From an uncultured Planococcus sp. (GTDB lineage Bacteria; Bacillota; Bacilli; Bacillales_A; Planococcaceae): 64,000 bases of DNA. The stretch is taken from the NCBI GenBank assembly GCA_947502505.1, contig CANNAE010000008.1:1-64000 (forward strand). The letters are read 5' to 3'. The notes beneath the pieces were generated by a model. It saw nothing but the letters and a program-made list of their open reading frames with translations. It did not search any database and was not told the origin of the DNA. Positions 19,790-27,927 of the stretch are shown piece by piece (within the stretch, counting starts at the first letter, position 1; the number at the start of each line of letters is the position of its first letter). The position numbers and the translations under genes are program-made.

Positions 19790-20689
19790 ATGAAAATAGC
19801 GATAACCGGCGGCACCGGGTTTCTCGGTTCTGTCTTAACGGAACTACTGCTGGAAAAAGGCCACGAAGTGTTTATTCTAACACGTTCAGATAAACCGAAG
19901 GAACGGGGTATCACGTATGTGCAATGGCTGTCTGATGGGGCACGCCCTGAAGCGCAGCTTGAAGGCATCGATGCACTGGTCAATTTGGCGGGCACATCGA
20001 TCAATGACGGCTTGTGGACAGAGAAGCACAAAAAGAAAATTTACGACAGCCGCGTATCGGCGACAAAAGAAGTGCTACGCATCCTCTCAGCGCTTGAGCA
20101 AAAACCGGAAGTGCTCGTCAATGCGAGCGCAATCGGCATCTACCCAGCATCCGAACACAAAACTTATACCGAGGCCGACCGTGAATACGGCCAGGATTTT
20201 CTGGCCGAGACGGTGCTTGCCTGGGAAAGCCTGGCCGAGCAAGCACAACTCGACGGCGTGCGCACCGCATATGGCCGCTTCGGCATCCTGCTCGGAAAAG
20301 AAGAAGGCGCGCTTCCTTTAATGGCATTGCCCTATAAACTATTCGCCGGCGGCACAGTCGGCACCGGCAGGCAATGGCTGTCTTGGATCCATGTCCGCGA
20401 TGCGGCACGTGCGGTACTGTTCGCTATCGAACAGAAAGAACTTACCGGCCCGTTCAATGTGGCGGCACCGAACCCACAGCGCATGAAAGCTTTCGGCAAG
20501 GAAATCGGTCGGGCGCTTGGCAAGCCGCATTGGATTCCTGCCCCTTCGTTTGCGTTGAAAGCGGCGCTCGGCGATAAAAGCCGGCTTGTCTTGGAAGGAC
20601 AGCGCGCGCTGCCGACCGTCCTTATTGACCACGGATTCAAGTTCGAGTTCCCGAATTTGCCAGAAGCACTGGCTGACATATACAAATGA
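19790..20689 (+). CDS. yfhF: YfhF, SDR39U1/TIGR01777 epimerase-like protein
   Basis: A 299-residue extended SDR protein beginning MKIAITGGTGFLGSVLTELL, with the Rossmann GxxGxxG. It shows the family signature LVNLAGTSINDGLWTE and a C-terminal DUF1731 region (PSFALKAALGDKS...). Plant and cyanobacterial relatives bind NADP; the substrate of bacterial members is unknown. The start is the ATG at 19790: GGAGG lies 8 bases upstream, and the ATG two codons earlier is too close to it. A long open frame upstream overlaps recX antisense and is not used. Confidence 0.9.
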   Translation: MKIAITGGTGFLGSVLTELLLEKGHEVFILTRSDKPKERGITYVQWLSDGARPEAQLEGIDALVNLAGTSINDGLWTEKHKKKIYDSRVSATKEVLRILSALEQKPEVLVNASAIGIYPASEHKTYTEADREYGQDFLAETVLAWESLAEQAQLDGVRTAYGRFGILLGKEEGALPLMALPYKLFAGGTVGTGRQWLSWIHVRDAARAVLFAIEQKELTGPFNVAAPNPQRMKAFGKEIGRALGKPHWIPAPSFALKAALGDKSRLVLEGQRALPTVLIDHGFKFEFPNLPEALADIYK

Positions 20690-20730
20690 GCGTATAATGA
20701 AGGGATGACCAACTGAAGGACGTGACCTGC

Positions 20731-22095
20731 ATGACTGAAAAACCAATCATTGAAATGGGGCAGAAATTCCCCTTAACCATCAAAAAGCTCGGCATTAACG
20801 GAGAAGGCGTCGGCTTTTTCAAGCGCAATGTCGTCTTTGTTCCCGGGGCGCTGCCAGGTGAAGAAGTGACCGCGCAAGTGACCATCGTGAAACACAATTT
20901 CGCACAAGCACGGATATTGAAGATCCGCAAAGCTTCTCCGCACCGCCAGACGCCGCCGTGCCCGATCTTTGAAACATGCGGCGGCTGCCAATTGCAGCAT
21001 TTGTCCTATAGCCAGCAGCTCGTTGAAAAACGTGATTTGGTGCTGCAATCACTTGATCGTTATTTGCGCGGTACGGACATCCCGGTGCGCGAGACGATCG
21101 GTATGGAAGATCCCTGGCATTACCGCAATAAGAGCCAGTTTCAGACGCGTAAGAAAGACGGCAAAGTGATGGCCGGTTTGTTTGCGGAAGGCTCCCAACA
21201 ACTGCTTGACATCGAGCAATGCCTCGTCCAGCATCCCGATACGGTGAAGATCACTAACGCCGCGAAGCGCATCATTGATGAATTGAACTTATCCATCTAC
21301 GACGGCAAATCGATGAAAGGGCTGGTCCGGACGATCGCGGTCCGCACAGCAGTCAAGACCGGCGAAATCCAGCTTGTCCTGATCACGACGCGCAAAGATA
21401 TCCCGAAGGAAAAAGTGCTCGTCGAACGTTTGAGTGCCATTGACCCGAACTTAGTGTCCATCGTCCAAAACGTCAATGCCGAGAAAACCTCTCTTGTATT
21501 CGGCGAAACGACGCGTACTTTGTTCGGCAAGCCGACCATCCACGAAGAACTCGGCGAATTATCGTTTGATTTGTCAGCCCGCGCATTTTTCCAATTGAAT
21601 CCGGAACAGACCGTGAAGCTCTACGATGAAATCAAGCGCGCTGCGAAACTGACCGGCAAAGAATCCGTCGTCGATGCCTATTGCGGCGTCGGCACGATCG
21701 GATTGTGGCTGGCGGATTCCGCCCGCGAAATACGCGGCATGGACACTATTCCGGAAAGCGTTGCCGATGCCAAGGCCAACGCGAAAAAACAGGGCCATCC
21801 AGCAACTTACGTAACGGGTACGGCGGAAAAATGGCTCGAAACTTGGCGCAAGGAAGGTTATGTGCCGGATGTATTGACAGTCGACCCGCCGCGCACCGGG
21901 CTTGCGGATTCGCTTTTGAAAACCATTTTGAAAGTAAAGCCGAAACGTTTTGTCTATACGTCCTGCAACCCGTCAACACTCGCAAAAGACTTGCAGCAAT
22001 TAACGAAAATCTACCGCGTCGAATACATTCAGCCGATCGATATGTTCCCGCAGACTTCACAGGTCGAAGCGGTGTGCTTATTGGTATTGAAATAA
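20731..22095 (+). CDS. TrmA/RlmCD-family RNA (uracil-C5) methyltransferase, first copy
   Basis: A 454-residue SAM-dependent RNA uracil-5-methyltransferase. It has an N-terminal TRAM domain (residues 10-70), an iron-sulfur cysteine set starting [10 protein letters not shown] near 80, a Rossmann methyltransferase core with [14 protein letters not shown], the DPPRTGL motif and the catalytic cysteine in [14 protein letters not shown] second homologue (53062-54423) is closer to B. subtilis RlmCD. This one may correspond to YfjO or a site-specific RlmC/RlmD enzyme, but the target uridine is not readable. The start is ATG 20731 with AAGGA 10 bases upstream. Confidence 0.88.
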   Translation: MTEKPIIEMGQKFPLTIKKLGINGEGVGFFKRNVVFVPGALPGEEVTAQVTIVKHNFAQARILKIRKASPHRQTPPCPIFETCGGCQLQHLSYSQQLVEKRDLVLQSLDRYLRGTDIPVRETIGMEDPWHYRNKSQFQTRKKDGKVMAGLFAEGSQQLLDIEQCLVQHPDTVKITNAAKRIIDELNLSIYDGKSMKGLVRTIAVRTAVKTGEIQLVLITTRKDIPKEKVLVERLSAIDPNLVSIVQNVNAEKTSLVFGETTRTLFGKPTIHEELGELSFDLSARAFFQLNPEQTVKLYDEIKRAAKLTGKESVVDAYCGVGTIGLWLADSAREIRGMDTIPESVADAKANAKKQGHPATYVTGTAEKWLETWRKEGYVPDVLTVDPPRTGLADSLLKTILKVKPKRFVYTSCNPSTLAKDLQQLTKIYRVEYIQPIDMFPQTSQVEAVCLLVLK

Positions 22096-22102
22096 GCGAT
22101 TG

Positions 22103-22144
22103 AAAAAAGGTGTCCGGAAGCAAATGCTTCTGGACACCTTTTTT
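22103..22144. terminator. bidirectional terminator
   Basis: AAAAAAGGTGTCCGGAAGC paired with GCTTCTGGACACCTTTTTT (one mismatch); serves the methyltransferase and the convergent MFS gene. Confidence 0.9.
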
Positions 22145-22146
22145 AA

Positions 22147-23319
22147 TTACGCAATTTGTTTTTTCGGGCCTTTAAACGCAATGATGGTGAATAGGCTCAG
22201 CAAGATGCCTGTAATCAGCAGCAGGAAACTCAGCTGTTCGGTAGCTTCAAGGAACACGCCTCCCGCTGCCGGGCCGATCAAACTACCAACACTAAAGGCT
22301 ACGCCGCACAATAGATTGCCCGTCGGCAGCAATTCTTTCGGCATCAAGTCGGTCATATAGGAAATGCCAAGCGAAAAAGTCGACCCGACAAACATGCCGG
22401 CCACCATGAACAAGGCAAGCGTGAGCCAGGCATTCGATTCAAAAAACGTCGCCACGAGAAACGATAGGCCCCCGCCGCTAAGTGCCAGCATCAAGACTTT
22501 TTTTCGCCCGATGCGGTCACTGAGTTCACCGAGCGGCAATTGGGTGGCGATTGCCCCGATGGAAAATGCGGCGAGGATATAGGAAACCATGCTGATATCG
22601 ATTGATTGGCGCAAGGCGTAGACCGGGTAAATCGCGCTCAGGGAAGCTTCTAAAAAGCCGTAGCCTAGAGGAGGCAAAAAGGCGACCCAGCCAATGACCA
22701 GTGCTGTCCGAAAGCGTTGCAAAGTTCCTTTGGCGCCCATGGAACTGGCGGAATGCTCCGGGAAATCATTGCGCAGGAAAAACACCAATGACCAGGCAAG
22801 CAAACAGAGCCCCCCGGAAATGATGAACGGCAAAGCTTCAAATACTTGCACGAGCGGCACAAATAGCGGCCCTGCGCCAAACCCGACACTGAACGACATG
22901 CCGTAGATCGCGATATTGCGGCCCAGCTTATGATGGGGCGAGGTGCTGGTGATCCAGGTCTGCGTCGAAAAATGCAGCGCCTGGTCCCCCACGCCGATCA
23001 GAATGCGCAAAACAAACCAAAACAACACGCTTTTCCATAACGGAAACGAAAGCAAGGCGAGAATTACCATCGCCCCGCCAACGAGGATCAGCGGTTTAAA
23101 GCCGAACTTTCTCAGCTGCGGCTCCATGAACGGAGCAACAGCGATGATGCCTATGTATAAACCAGTCGCACTGAGGCCGTTCAAAGCAGACGACACCCCG
23201 TCCTGCTCAAAAATGACGGCGATCAGCGGCAATAACATGCCCTGTGAGAACCCGGAAATCGACACGATGGCGACCAAAATCCAAAAGCGGGCGCGTTCGC
23301 TTGATAAGAAATATTTCAT
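22147..23319 (-). CDS. MFS transporter
   Basis: A 390-residue 12-helix major facilitator. Motif A GELSDRIGRKKVLML lies in the central loop (about residue 245). The N-terminal half has lost the sharp form of this motif. GGGAGGCATT precedes the ATG at 23319; an upstream in-frame start lacks a ribosome site. Similar to Bacillus drug-efflux-like or sugar-efflux-like MFS proteins, but no substrate can be assigned. Divergently transcribed from the osmC-like gene with only 79 bp between them, so promoters probably overlap. Confidence 0.82.
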   Translation of the reverse strand: MKYFLSSERARFWILVAIVSISGFSQGMLLPLIAVIFEQDGVSSALNGLSATGLYIGIIAVAPFMEPQLRKFGFKPLILVGGAMVILALLSFPLWKSVLFWFVLRILIGVGDQALHFSTQTWITSTSPHHKLGRNIAIYGMSFSVGFGAGPLFVPLVQVFEALPFIISGGLCLLAWSLVFFLRNDFPEHSASSMGAKGTLQRFRTALVIGWVAFLPPLGYGFLEASLSAIYPVYALRQSIDISMVSYILAAFSIGAIATQLPLGELSDRIGRKKVLMLALSGGGLSFLVATFFESNAWLTLALFMVAGMFVGSTFSLGISYMTDLMPKELLPTGNLLCGVAFSVGSLIGPAAGGVFLEATEQLSFLLLITGILLSLFTIIAFKGPKKQIA

Positions 23320-23398
23320 AATGCCTCCCCGAACGAGCACGTTCTTTTCTATTTTTGGAAGTTTCCGCTACAATTCTAACATAAGGAGGCGATACAAG

Positions 23399-23779
23399 AT
23401 GAAATTTTCAATGAATGAACACGGATTTACAGGGCATTTGCCATTCGGCGAGCTCCACGTATCCACTAATGAAGAACACGGGTTCCGGCCCTATCAATTG
23501 CTGGTGTCTTCGCTCGCCATCTGCAGCGCAGGAATTATCCGTAAAGTATTGGACAAGCAACGCATGCCGGCAGAAGACATCGAAGTGGAAGTAAAGGAAA
23601 TCGTCCGCGTCGCTGAAGAAGCGGACCGCGTTTCTAAAGTCCATCTGCATTTCCGCATCAAAGGCGATATCAAGGAAGCGAAAATGCCGCGCGTCATGGA
23701 ATTGACACGCAAAAACTGCTCGATGGTCCGCTCAGTCGAAGATTCTATCGATATTGTGGAAACCTACGAGATCATCTAA
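23399..23779 (+). CDS. OsmC family protein
   Basis: A 126-residue OsmC/Ohr-fold protein. Two conserved cysteines are present: one in LAICSAGI (about residue 41) and one in KNCSMVRSVED (about 106). That pattern fits thiol-dependent peroxidase chemistry on organic hydroperoxides, though many small OsmC proteins remain unassigned. AAGGAGG lies 8 bases before the ATG. It has its own terminator at 23783-23839 and is divergent from the MFS gene. Confidence 0.88.
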   Translation: MKFSMNEHGFTGHLPFGELHVSTNEEHGFRPYQLLVSSLAICSAGIIRKVLDKQRMPAEDIEVEVKEIVRVAEEADRVSKVHLHFRIKGDIKEAKMPRVMELTRKNCSMVRSVEDSIDIVETYEII

Positions 23780-23782
23780 ACA

Positions 23783-23839
23783 CATAAAGGCTCAGTCCGT
23801 TTCTGCTTGGCAGATTGCGGGCTGAGCCTTTATGTTTTA
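23783..23839. terminator. terminator shared by osmC-like gene and minus-strand small ORF
   Basis: Long stem CATAAAGGCTCAG...CTGAGCCTTTATG with an inner CCG/CGG pairing and T-rich tail. On the minus strand it follows the small ORF at 23843-23944 directly. Confidence 0.8.
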
Positions 23840-23842
23840 TAT

Positions 23843-23944
23843 TTACAGGTCGTTTCCATAATCGCACTGTCGGTGACTCCACCTAAATGCTCGAATCGCC
23901 TCCTCTTCCTTATCGCATGCTTTCTCGGTTTGGTGATTTGTCAT
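23843..23944 (-). CDS. small ORF, 33 residues, unknown
   Basis: Not recognised. It encodes a 33-residue soluble polypeptide beginning MTNHQTEKACDKEEEAIRAF, then a basic/aromatic stretch (R, W, H, R) and a second cysteine before an acidic end. The evidence for expression is good: GAGGGGAGG lies 2-8 bases before the ATG, a near-perfect sigma-A promoter sits at 23972-24000, and a terminator follows 4 bases after the stop. Two cysteines 17 residues apart could form a thiol pair or bind metal. It may be a small protein or the coding part of a dual-function RNA. Confidence 0.55.
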   Translation of the reverse strand: MTNHQTEKACDKEEEAIRAFRWSHRQCDYGNDL

Positions 23945-23971
23945 GTCCTCCCCTCGTAAAGGATTGATGCA

Positions 23972-24000
23972 ACTATAACACATTAATTTAATAGTGTAAA
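23972..24000 (-). promoter_or_regulatory. promoter of the 33-residue ORF
   Basis: Minus strand TTTACA (23995-24000), exactly 17-base spacer, TATAGT (23972-23977), in AT-rich DNA 28 bases before the ATG. Confidence 0.65.
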
Positions 24001-24047
24001 TATTCAATTAATGAATTTCGTTATTTTTCTTCGATGCCGCTGTTCTA

Positions 24048-24076
24048 TTGATATTCATCCGTATATCAGCTACTAT
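24048..24076 (+). promoter_or_regulatory. promoter of the SE1561-family gene
   Basis: TTGATA (24048-24053), 17-base spacer, TACTAT (24071-24076), 26 bases before the ATG. It is back-to-back with the promoter of the minus-strand small ORF. Confidence 0.65.
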
Positions 24077-24101
24077 AAACAATGGAAATGAGGTGGAATC
24101 A

Positions 24102-24299
24102 ATGGGAAAATCCATTACAGATAAGGAACAGCAAGTAACTTACATGAAACAAAGGCTCAGCATGTTCCTCGATGTGTTAGATACCATCGAACCGGAAAGC
24201 ACCGAGCTTGAAGATATCGATCGGCTGATCGCCATGGTCGACGATCTGGACCTTAAAATGCAACAATTCAAAAACCGACCGGCAACAGAAAACGAATAA
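24102..24299 (+). CDS. SE1561 family protein
   Basis: A 65-residue acidic helical protein of the SE1561 family, found in staphylococci and relatives (MGKSITDKEQQ start, DVLDTIEPE, DIDRLIAMVDDL). GAGGTGG precedes the ATG. It is short, cytosolic and likely coiled-coil, with its own promoter and terminator. Function unknown. The frame is open 18 codons upstream across the promoter, which is not coding. Confidence 0.8.
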   Translation: MGKSITDKEQQVTYMKQRLSMFLDVLDTIEPESTELEDIDRLIAMVDDLDLKMQQFKNRPATENE

Positions 24300-24305
24300 T
24301 CCCTC

Positions 24306-24342
24306 AAGCCTTGAAGCATGCTGTAACGCTTCAAGGCTTTTT
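24306..24342 (+). terminator. terminator after SE1561-family gene
   Basis: AAGCCTTGAAGC...GCTTCAAGGCTT stem followed by TTTTT. Confidence 0.88.
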
Positions 24343-24458
24343 CTATCGGGAAAGGCGCCGAAAATGGAAGCTCACAAGCAAATCCTGCCATCTAGCCCCA
24401 GCTCCCTATGGTAAACTGGCAATAATAATCGATATCCGATTTTTATGGAGGGATGGCT

Positions 24459-26333
24459 ATGTGGAGTAAAGTTCGGCCCCATATCGAATTGATAGCTGCA
24501 GTATTGTCAGGCATCCTGATCCTCATCGCCTATGTCCTGGAATTGCAGGACATGACGCTTCCTTCTGTGGCCATTTATTTGCTGGCGTTTGTCATCGGCG
24601 GCTACGCCAAAGCCAAATATGGCATCAAAAAATCCATCGAAGACAAAGAATTGAACGTCGAGTTCCTGATGATTCTAGCAGCCGTCGGGGCCTCCATCAT
24701 CGGCTACTGGACAGAAGGCGCCATCTTGATCTTCATTTTTGCGTTAAGCGGCGCCCTTGAAACCTATACGATGAACAAAAGCCGTAAGGAACTGTCGGCA
24801 CTTATGGAGATGCAACCGGACGAAGCCTGGCTGCTAAAAGAACATGGAGAGACGGTACGCGTCCCCGTCGGCGAATTGAATACCGGAGACCGGGTCGCCG
24901 TCCGCCCCGGCGAGCGCATCCCTGTGGACGGGGAGATCGATAGCGGGCAGACCGCTGTCGACGAATCCGCCATTAGCGGTGAAGCGATTCCGGTGTCTAA
25001 ATACCAACACGATAATTTATTCGCGGGCACCGTCAATTTGTCTGGCTCGATCACCATGGTCATGACCAAGCCGAGTTCTGAAACGATGTTCCAAAAAATC
25101 ATTGAGCTCGTGCAATCCGCTGAAAGCGAGAAGTCCCCTTCCCAACAATTTATCGAACGCTTTGAAGGCCGCTATGTCAAAATCGTCTTGATCGGCTTTG
25201 TGCTTATGTTGTTCCTGCCGCATTTTTTGGCGGGCTGGAGCTGGAATGAAACCTTTTACCGCGCCATGGTGCTGCTGGTGGTGGCATCTCCTTGTGCATT
25301 GGTCGCCTCCATTATGCCAGCGACGCTTGCCGCCATTTCAAATGGCGCCAAAAGCGGCGTGATCTTCAAAGGCGGCGCGCATTTGGAAAATTTGAGCGTC
25401 ATTAAAGCCATCGCTTTCGATAAAACCGGCACCTTGACGCGCGGCAAACCTGAAGTGACGGATTTCATTATCCGCAGGGATGCAGACCCTGAACAAGTGA
25501 TGGCCTTAGTCGCAGGAATTGAATCTCAATCCAACCACCCGCTCGCCAAAGCGATGACCGATTTTGTCATTCAGCAAGGATTTGAACCACTGCGCAATCT
25601 TCAAGTCGCCGATGTTCCCGGAAACGGATTGAAAACGCAAGTCAATGGCGATGAAATCTTGATCGGCAAGCCCGGTTTTGTCGGCGAGAAAGAAGCCTAT
25701 GCTTTTGAAGGCGGGATTCTTGCGAATTTGGCGAACCAAGGAAAGACCGTCACTTTTGTCAGGGACGGGCATGGCATACTCGCGGCGATGGCGCTTAAGG
25801 ATACTGTCCGCGACATTACGAAATCCACCATCGCCGAACTTCAAGACCGCGGCATTTATTGCATCATGTTGACCGGGGATAACCGAAAAACCGCAAAAGC
25901 CATCGCGGAAGAAACCGGTGTCGACGAATACATCGCCGAATGCCTGCCTGGCGATAAAGTGCATCACTTGAAAACATTATTGGCTAAGTACAAATATGTG
26001 GCGATGACAGGAGACGGCATAAACGATGCACCGGCTCTTGCGACGGCAACGACCGGCATCGCCATGGGTGAAGGAACGGACATCGCGCTAGAAACCGCTG
26101 ACGTCATTTTAATGAAAAATGACTTGTCCCGGATTTCCTACTCGATTCGGCTCGCGAACAAAATGCAGCGCATCGTCAAACAGAATATCTTTTTCTCTGT
26201 CGCTGTCATCCTCGTACTCATTTTTTCGAACTTCTTCCAGGCCATTTCTTTGCCGCTTGGCGTAATCGGCCATGAAGGCAGTACCATCCTGGTCATCTTG
26301 AATGGATTGCGTATGCTCAACCGCAATGTCTGA
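24459..26333 (+). CDS. zosA: ZosA-like heavy-metal P1B-type ATPase
   Basis: A 624-residue metal-translocating ATPase lacking an N-terminal HMA or metal-binding domain, so the protein starts almost at the first helix as in ZosA. Motifs in order: TGE-type SGEAIP (about 174), SPCAL in the transport helix (about 277-281), phosphorylated D321 in DKTGTLT, nucleotide-binding NHPLAKAM, and GDGINDAPAL hinge. The SPC motif and short form point to Zn/Cd/Co transport. ZosA imports zinc in B. subtilis; direction cannot be told from sequence. GGAGG lies 7 bases before the chosen ATG. A strong bidirectional terminator follows. Confidence 0.9.
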   Translation: MWSKVRPHIELIAAVLSGILILIAYVLELQDMTLPSVAIYLLAFVIGGYAKAKYGIKKSIEDKELNVEFLMILAAVGASIIGYWTEGAILIFIFALSGALETYTMNKSRKELSALMEMQPDEAWLLKEHGETVRVPVGELNTGDRVAVRPGERIPVDGEIDSGQTAVDESAISGEAIPVSKYQHDNLFAGTVNLSGSITMVMTKPSSETMFQKIIELVQSAESEKSPSQQFIERFEGRYVKIVLIGFVLMLFLPHFLAGWSWNETFYRAMVLLVVASPCALVASIMPATLAAISNGAKSGVIFKGGAHLENLSVIKAIAFDKTGTLTRGKPEVTDFIIRRDADPEQVMALVAGIESQSNHPLAKAMTDFVIQQGFEPLRNLQVADVPGNGLKTQVNGDEILIGKPGFVGEKEAYAFEGGILANLANQGKTVTFVRDGHGILAAMALKDTVRDITKSTIAELQDRGIYCIMLTGDNRKTAKAIAEETGVDEYIAECLPGDKVHHLKTLLAKYKYVAMTGDGINDAPALATATTGIAMGEGTDIALETADVILMKNDLSRISYSIRLANKMQRIVKQNIFFSVAVILVLIFSNFFQAISLPLGVIGHEGSTILVILNGLRMLNRNV

Positions 26334-26340
26334 TAGTCCC

Positions 26341-26397
26341 AAACAAAAGAAGACGGCCTTCCCTATTTACCGGGAAGAGCCGTCTTCTTTTGTTTGA
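26341..26397. terminator. bidirectional terminator zosA/yfkH
   Basis: AAACAAAAGAAGACGGC paired with GCCGTCTTCTTTTGTTT around an inner TTCCC/GGGAA pairing. The right arm overlaps the 3' codons of yfkH. Confidence 0.9.
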
Positions 26398-27277
26398 GCC
26401 GCTTTCTAGAATGCCTTCTGCCTTGCATGACGGCATTTAATTGACCGCCGATGATCAACAGCATGGCCGATAGATACAGCCATAGCAATAAGAGGATCAT
26501 CCCGCCGATGCTTCCGTAAGTCGCTGAGAAATTGCCGAAATTATTAATATAGATGGAAAACAGAAATGACAACAACAGCCAGCCGAGCGAAGCAAAAGCC
26601 GCTCCCGGCAGCACCGTCCTGAAACTGATGCGCACATTTGGCGCAAGCCAGTAAATGACAGCGCACACGACAAAGGTGATCAAGGCCGGGATGGTGAAAC
26701 GGATCATCCCCCATAACTCCAAGAACCCTTCCTCAAGCCCGAGAAAGGCGAAAAAGAACAAGCCGATCTGCCGGCCGAAAATCGGCAAGGCGAGCGCCAC
26801 GACGAGCATGATGATTAACAGGACGGTCATTAAGATTGACATGCCCCTTGCCAACAATAATGGCCGGCTTTCCTTGACCCGGTAGGTGGCATTCAAGGAT
26901 TTGATCAACGCGTCCATCCCAAGGCTGGCCGACCAGATCGTCGCGAGCACACCAAATGACAGCAAGCCGCCGTTTTGATTGGTGAGGATTTCGTTCAAGG
27001 TCTGTTCGATCAACACATATACTTCCCCGGGAATCACATTTTCCATAAACATGAAGACTTCTTCCCTCGGCAAATTCAAATACGGCAATAAATTGACGAG
27101 GAAAATCAATAGCGGAAAAATCGATAATAGGAAAAAAAACGCCAACTGCGCTCCGAGTCCCTGCACATCGACGTCTTTGATCCGTATTCCTAATTCCTTT
27201 ATAAATCCACGGCCGGTCAGCACATCATATTTTGGCTTCTGTACTTGGGACCGGCCGCTCTTTTTTGGCGTTGCCAT
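26363..27277 (-). CDS. yfkH: YihY/BrkB family membrane protein (YfkH)
   Basis: A 304-residue membrane protein with about six helices, of the YihY/BrkB family. Characteristic segments are QLAFFFLLSIFPLLIFL and GGMILLLLWLYLSAMLLIIGGQLNA. The old name ribonuclease BN is a misassignment, and the family's activity is not established. It has basic N- and C-termini rich in Lys/Arg. It starts 13 bp after the YtxH-domain gene and is probably in one operon with it. No strong ribosome site precedes the ATG, so translation may be coupled. Confidence 0.85.
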   Translation of the reverse strand: MATPKKSGRSQVQKPKYDVLTGRGFIKELGIRIKDVDVQGLGAQLAFFFLLSIFPLLIFLVNLLPYLNLPREEVFMFMENVIPGEVYVLIEQTLNEILTNQNGGLLSFGVLATIWSASLGMDALIKSLNATYRVKESRPLLLARGMSILMTVLLIIMLVVALALPIFGRQIGLFFFAFLGLEEGFLELWGMIRFTIPALITFVVCAVIYWLAPNVRISFRTVLPGAAFASLGWLLLSFLFSIYINNFGNFSATYGSIGGMILLLLWLYLSAMLLIIGGQLNAVMQGRRHSRKRLKQKKTALPGK

Positions 27278-27290
27278 GAACCTGTCCCGC

Positions 27291-27740
27291 TCAGTTGCGG
27301 TTCTGGTTCTGCGAGTTGGTTGAGTTGTCAGAAGATGAGTCGTCCGTCAATGAAGAACTCGGCGACGGGTTGTCTTCTTTAACCGCTGACATGACGTCTT
27401 CTTTAGAATCGACGACCGCTTCTTTCGTTTCCATGACGGCGCCTCTAGCATCCTGTGCCACTTCTTTCACTTCCGGCACGAGCTTTTTGACTTGCTCTAC
27501 TTTTCCGCCTACGTAAGCAGCATCTTCAGAAATGCGGGCATAAAGGTTTTGCGCGCGTTCTGCTTGTTCTTTAAAAGCGGATTTTAGCTCATCTTTATTG
27601 CTGGCATAGTATTTAGCATTGTCGCTCGCTCTTTTCGATTTGTCCATCACGTCTTCGCGCGTGTTGCGGTCCAATAATGAAACTAGCGCCCCTACAGCTG
27701 CGCCTACTACTATTCCTGTCATTAATTTGTTTTCGCTCAT
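27291..27740 (-). CDS. YtxH domain-containing protein
   Basis: A 149-residue general-stress-like protein. It has an N-terminal glycine-rich hydrophobic segment (MTGIVVGAAVGALVSLL, residues 7-23) typical of YtxH, then a long amphipathic helix with repeated Lys/Glu/Val heptads (KVEQVKKLVPEVKEVAQDAR), then a Ser/Asp/Asn-rich disordered tail. Such proteins resemble LEA/desiccation proteins. The ribosome site is AGGAGG. A possible SigB-type promoter lies at 27788-27813, fitting stress control of ytxH genes in Bacillus. Confidence 0.82.
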   Translation of the reverse strand: MSENKLMTGIVVGAAVGALVSLLDRNTREDVMDKSKRASDNAKYYASNKDELKSAFKEQAERAQNLYARISEDAAYVGGKVEQVKKLVPEVKEVAQDARGAVMETKEAVVDSKEDVMSAVKEDNPSPSSSLTDDSSSDNSTNSQNQNRN

Positions 27741-27787
27741 TCCAAATTCCTCCTAGTAAAATATAGTTTCTGTTCATACTTCGATTT

Positions 27788-27813
27788 TTTCCCTCTTCCC
27801 CGAGATTCTAAAC
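27788..27813 (-). promoter_or_regulatory. possible SigB-type promoter of the ytxH-yfkH operon
   Basis: Minus strand GTTTAG (27808-27813), 14-base spacer, GGGAAA (27788-27793). The SigB consensus is GTTTAA-N12-15-GGGTAT: 5 of 6 and 4 of 6 match. About 48 bases before the ATG. Tentative. Confidence 0.28.
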
Positions 27814-27841
27814 ACTTCCTAAATTCTTTTTCAAAAATAAC

Positions 27842-27870
27842 TTGACTATGCTATGAAACTTTCGGAATAT
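27842..27870 (+). promoter_or_regulatory. promoter of the sodium:alanine symporter gene
   Basis: TTGACT (27842-27847), 17-base spacer, GAATAT (27865-27870). Confidence 0.45.
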
Positions 27871-27927
27871 TAACTCTACAGGAGAAATTATTCCTAAAGA
27901 ATAAAGTATGGATAAGGGGGAGAAAAG

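Noticed and set aside
24415..24440. PerR box ahead of zosA
   Set aside because: ZosA is PerR-controlled in B. subtilis, so one was sought. CAATAATAATCGATA keeps a perfect left half but only about 8 of 14 consensus positions, which is too weak to call.
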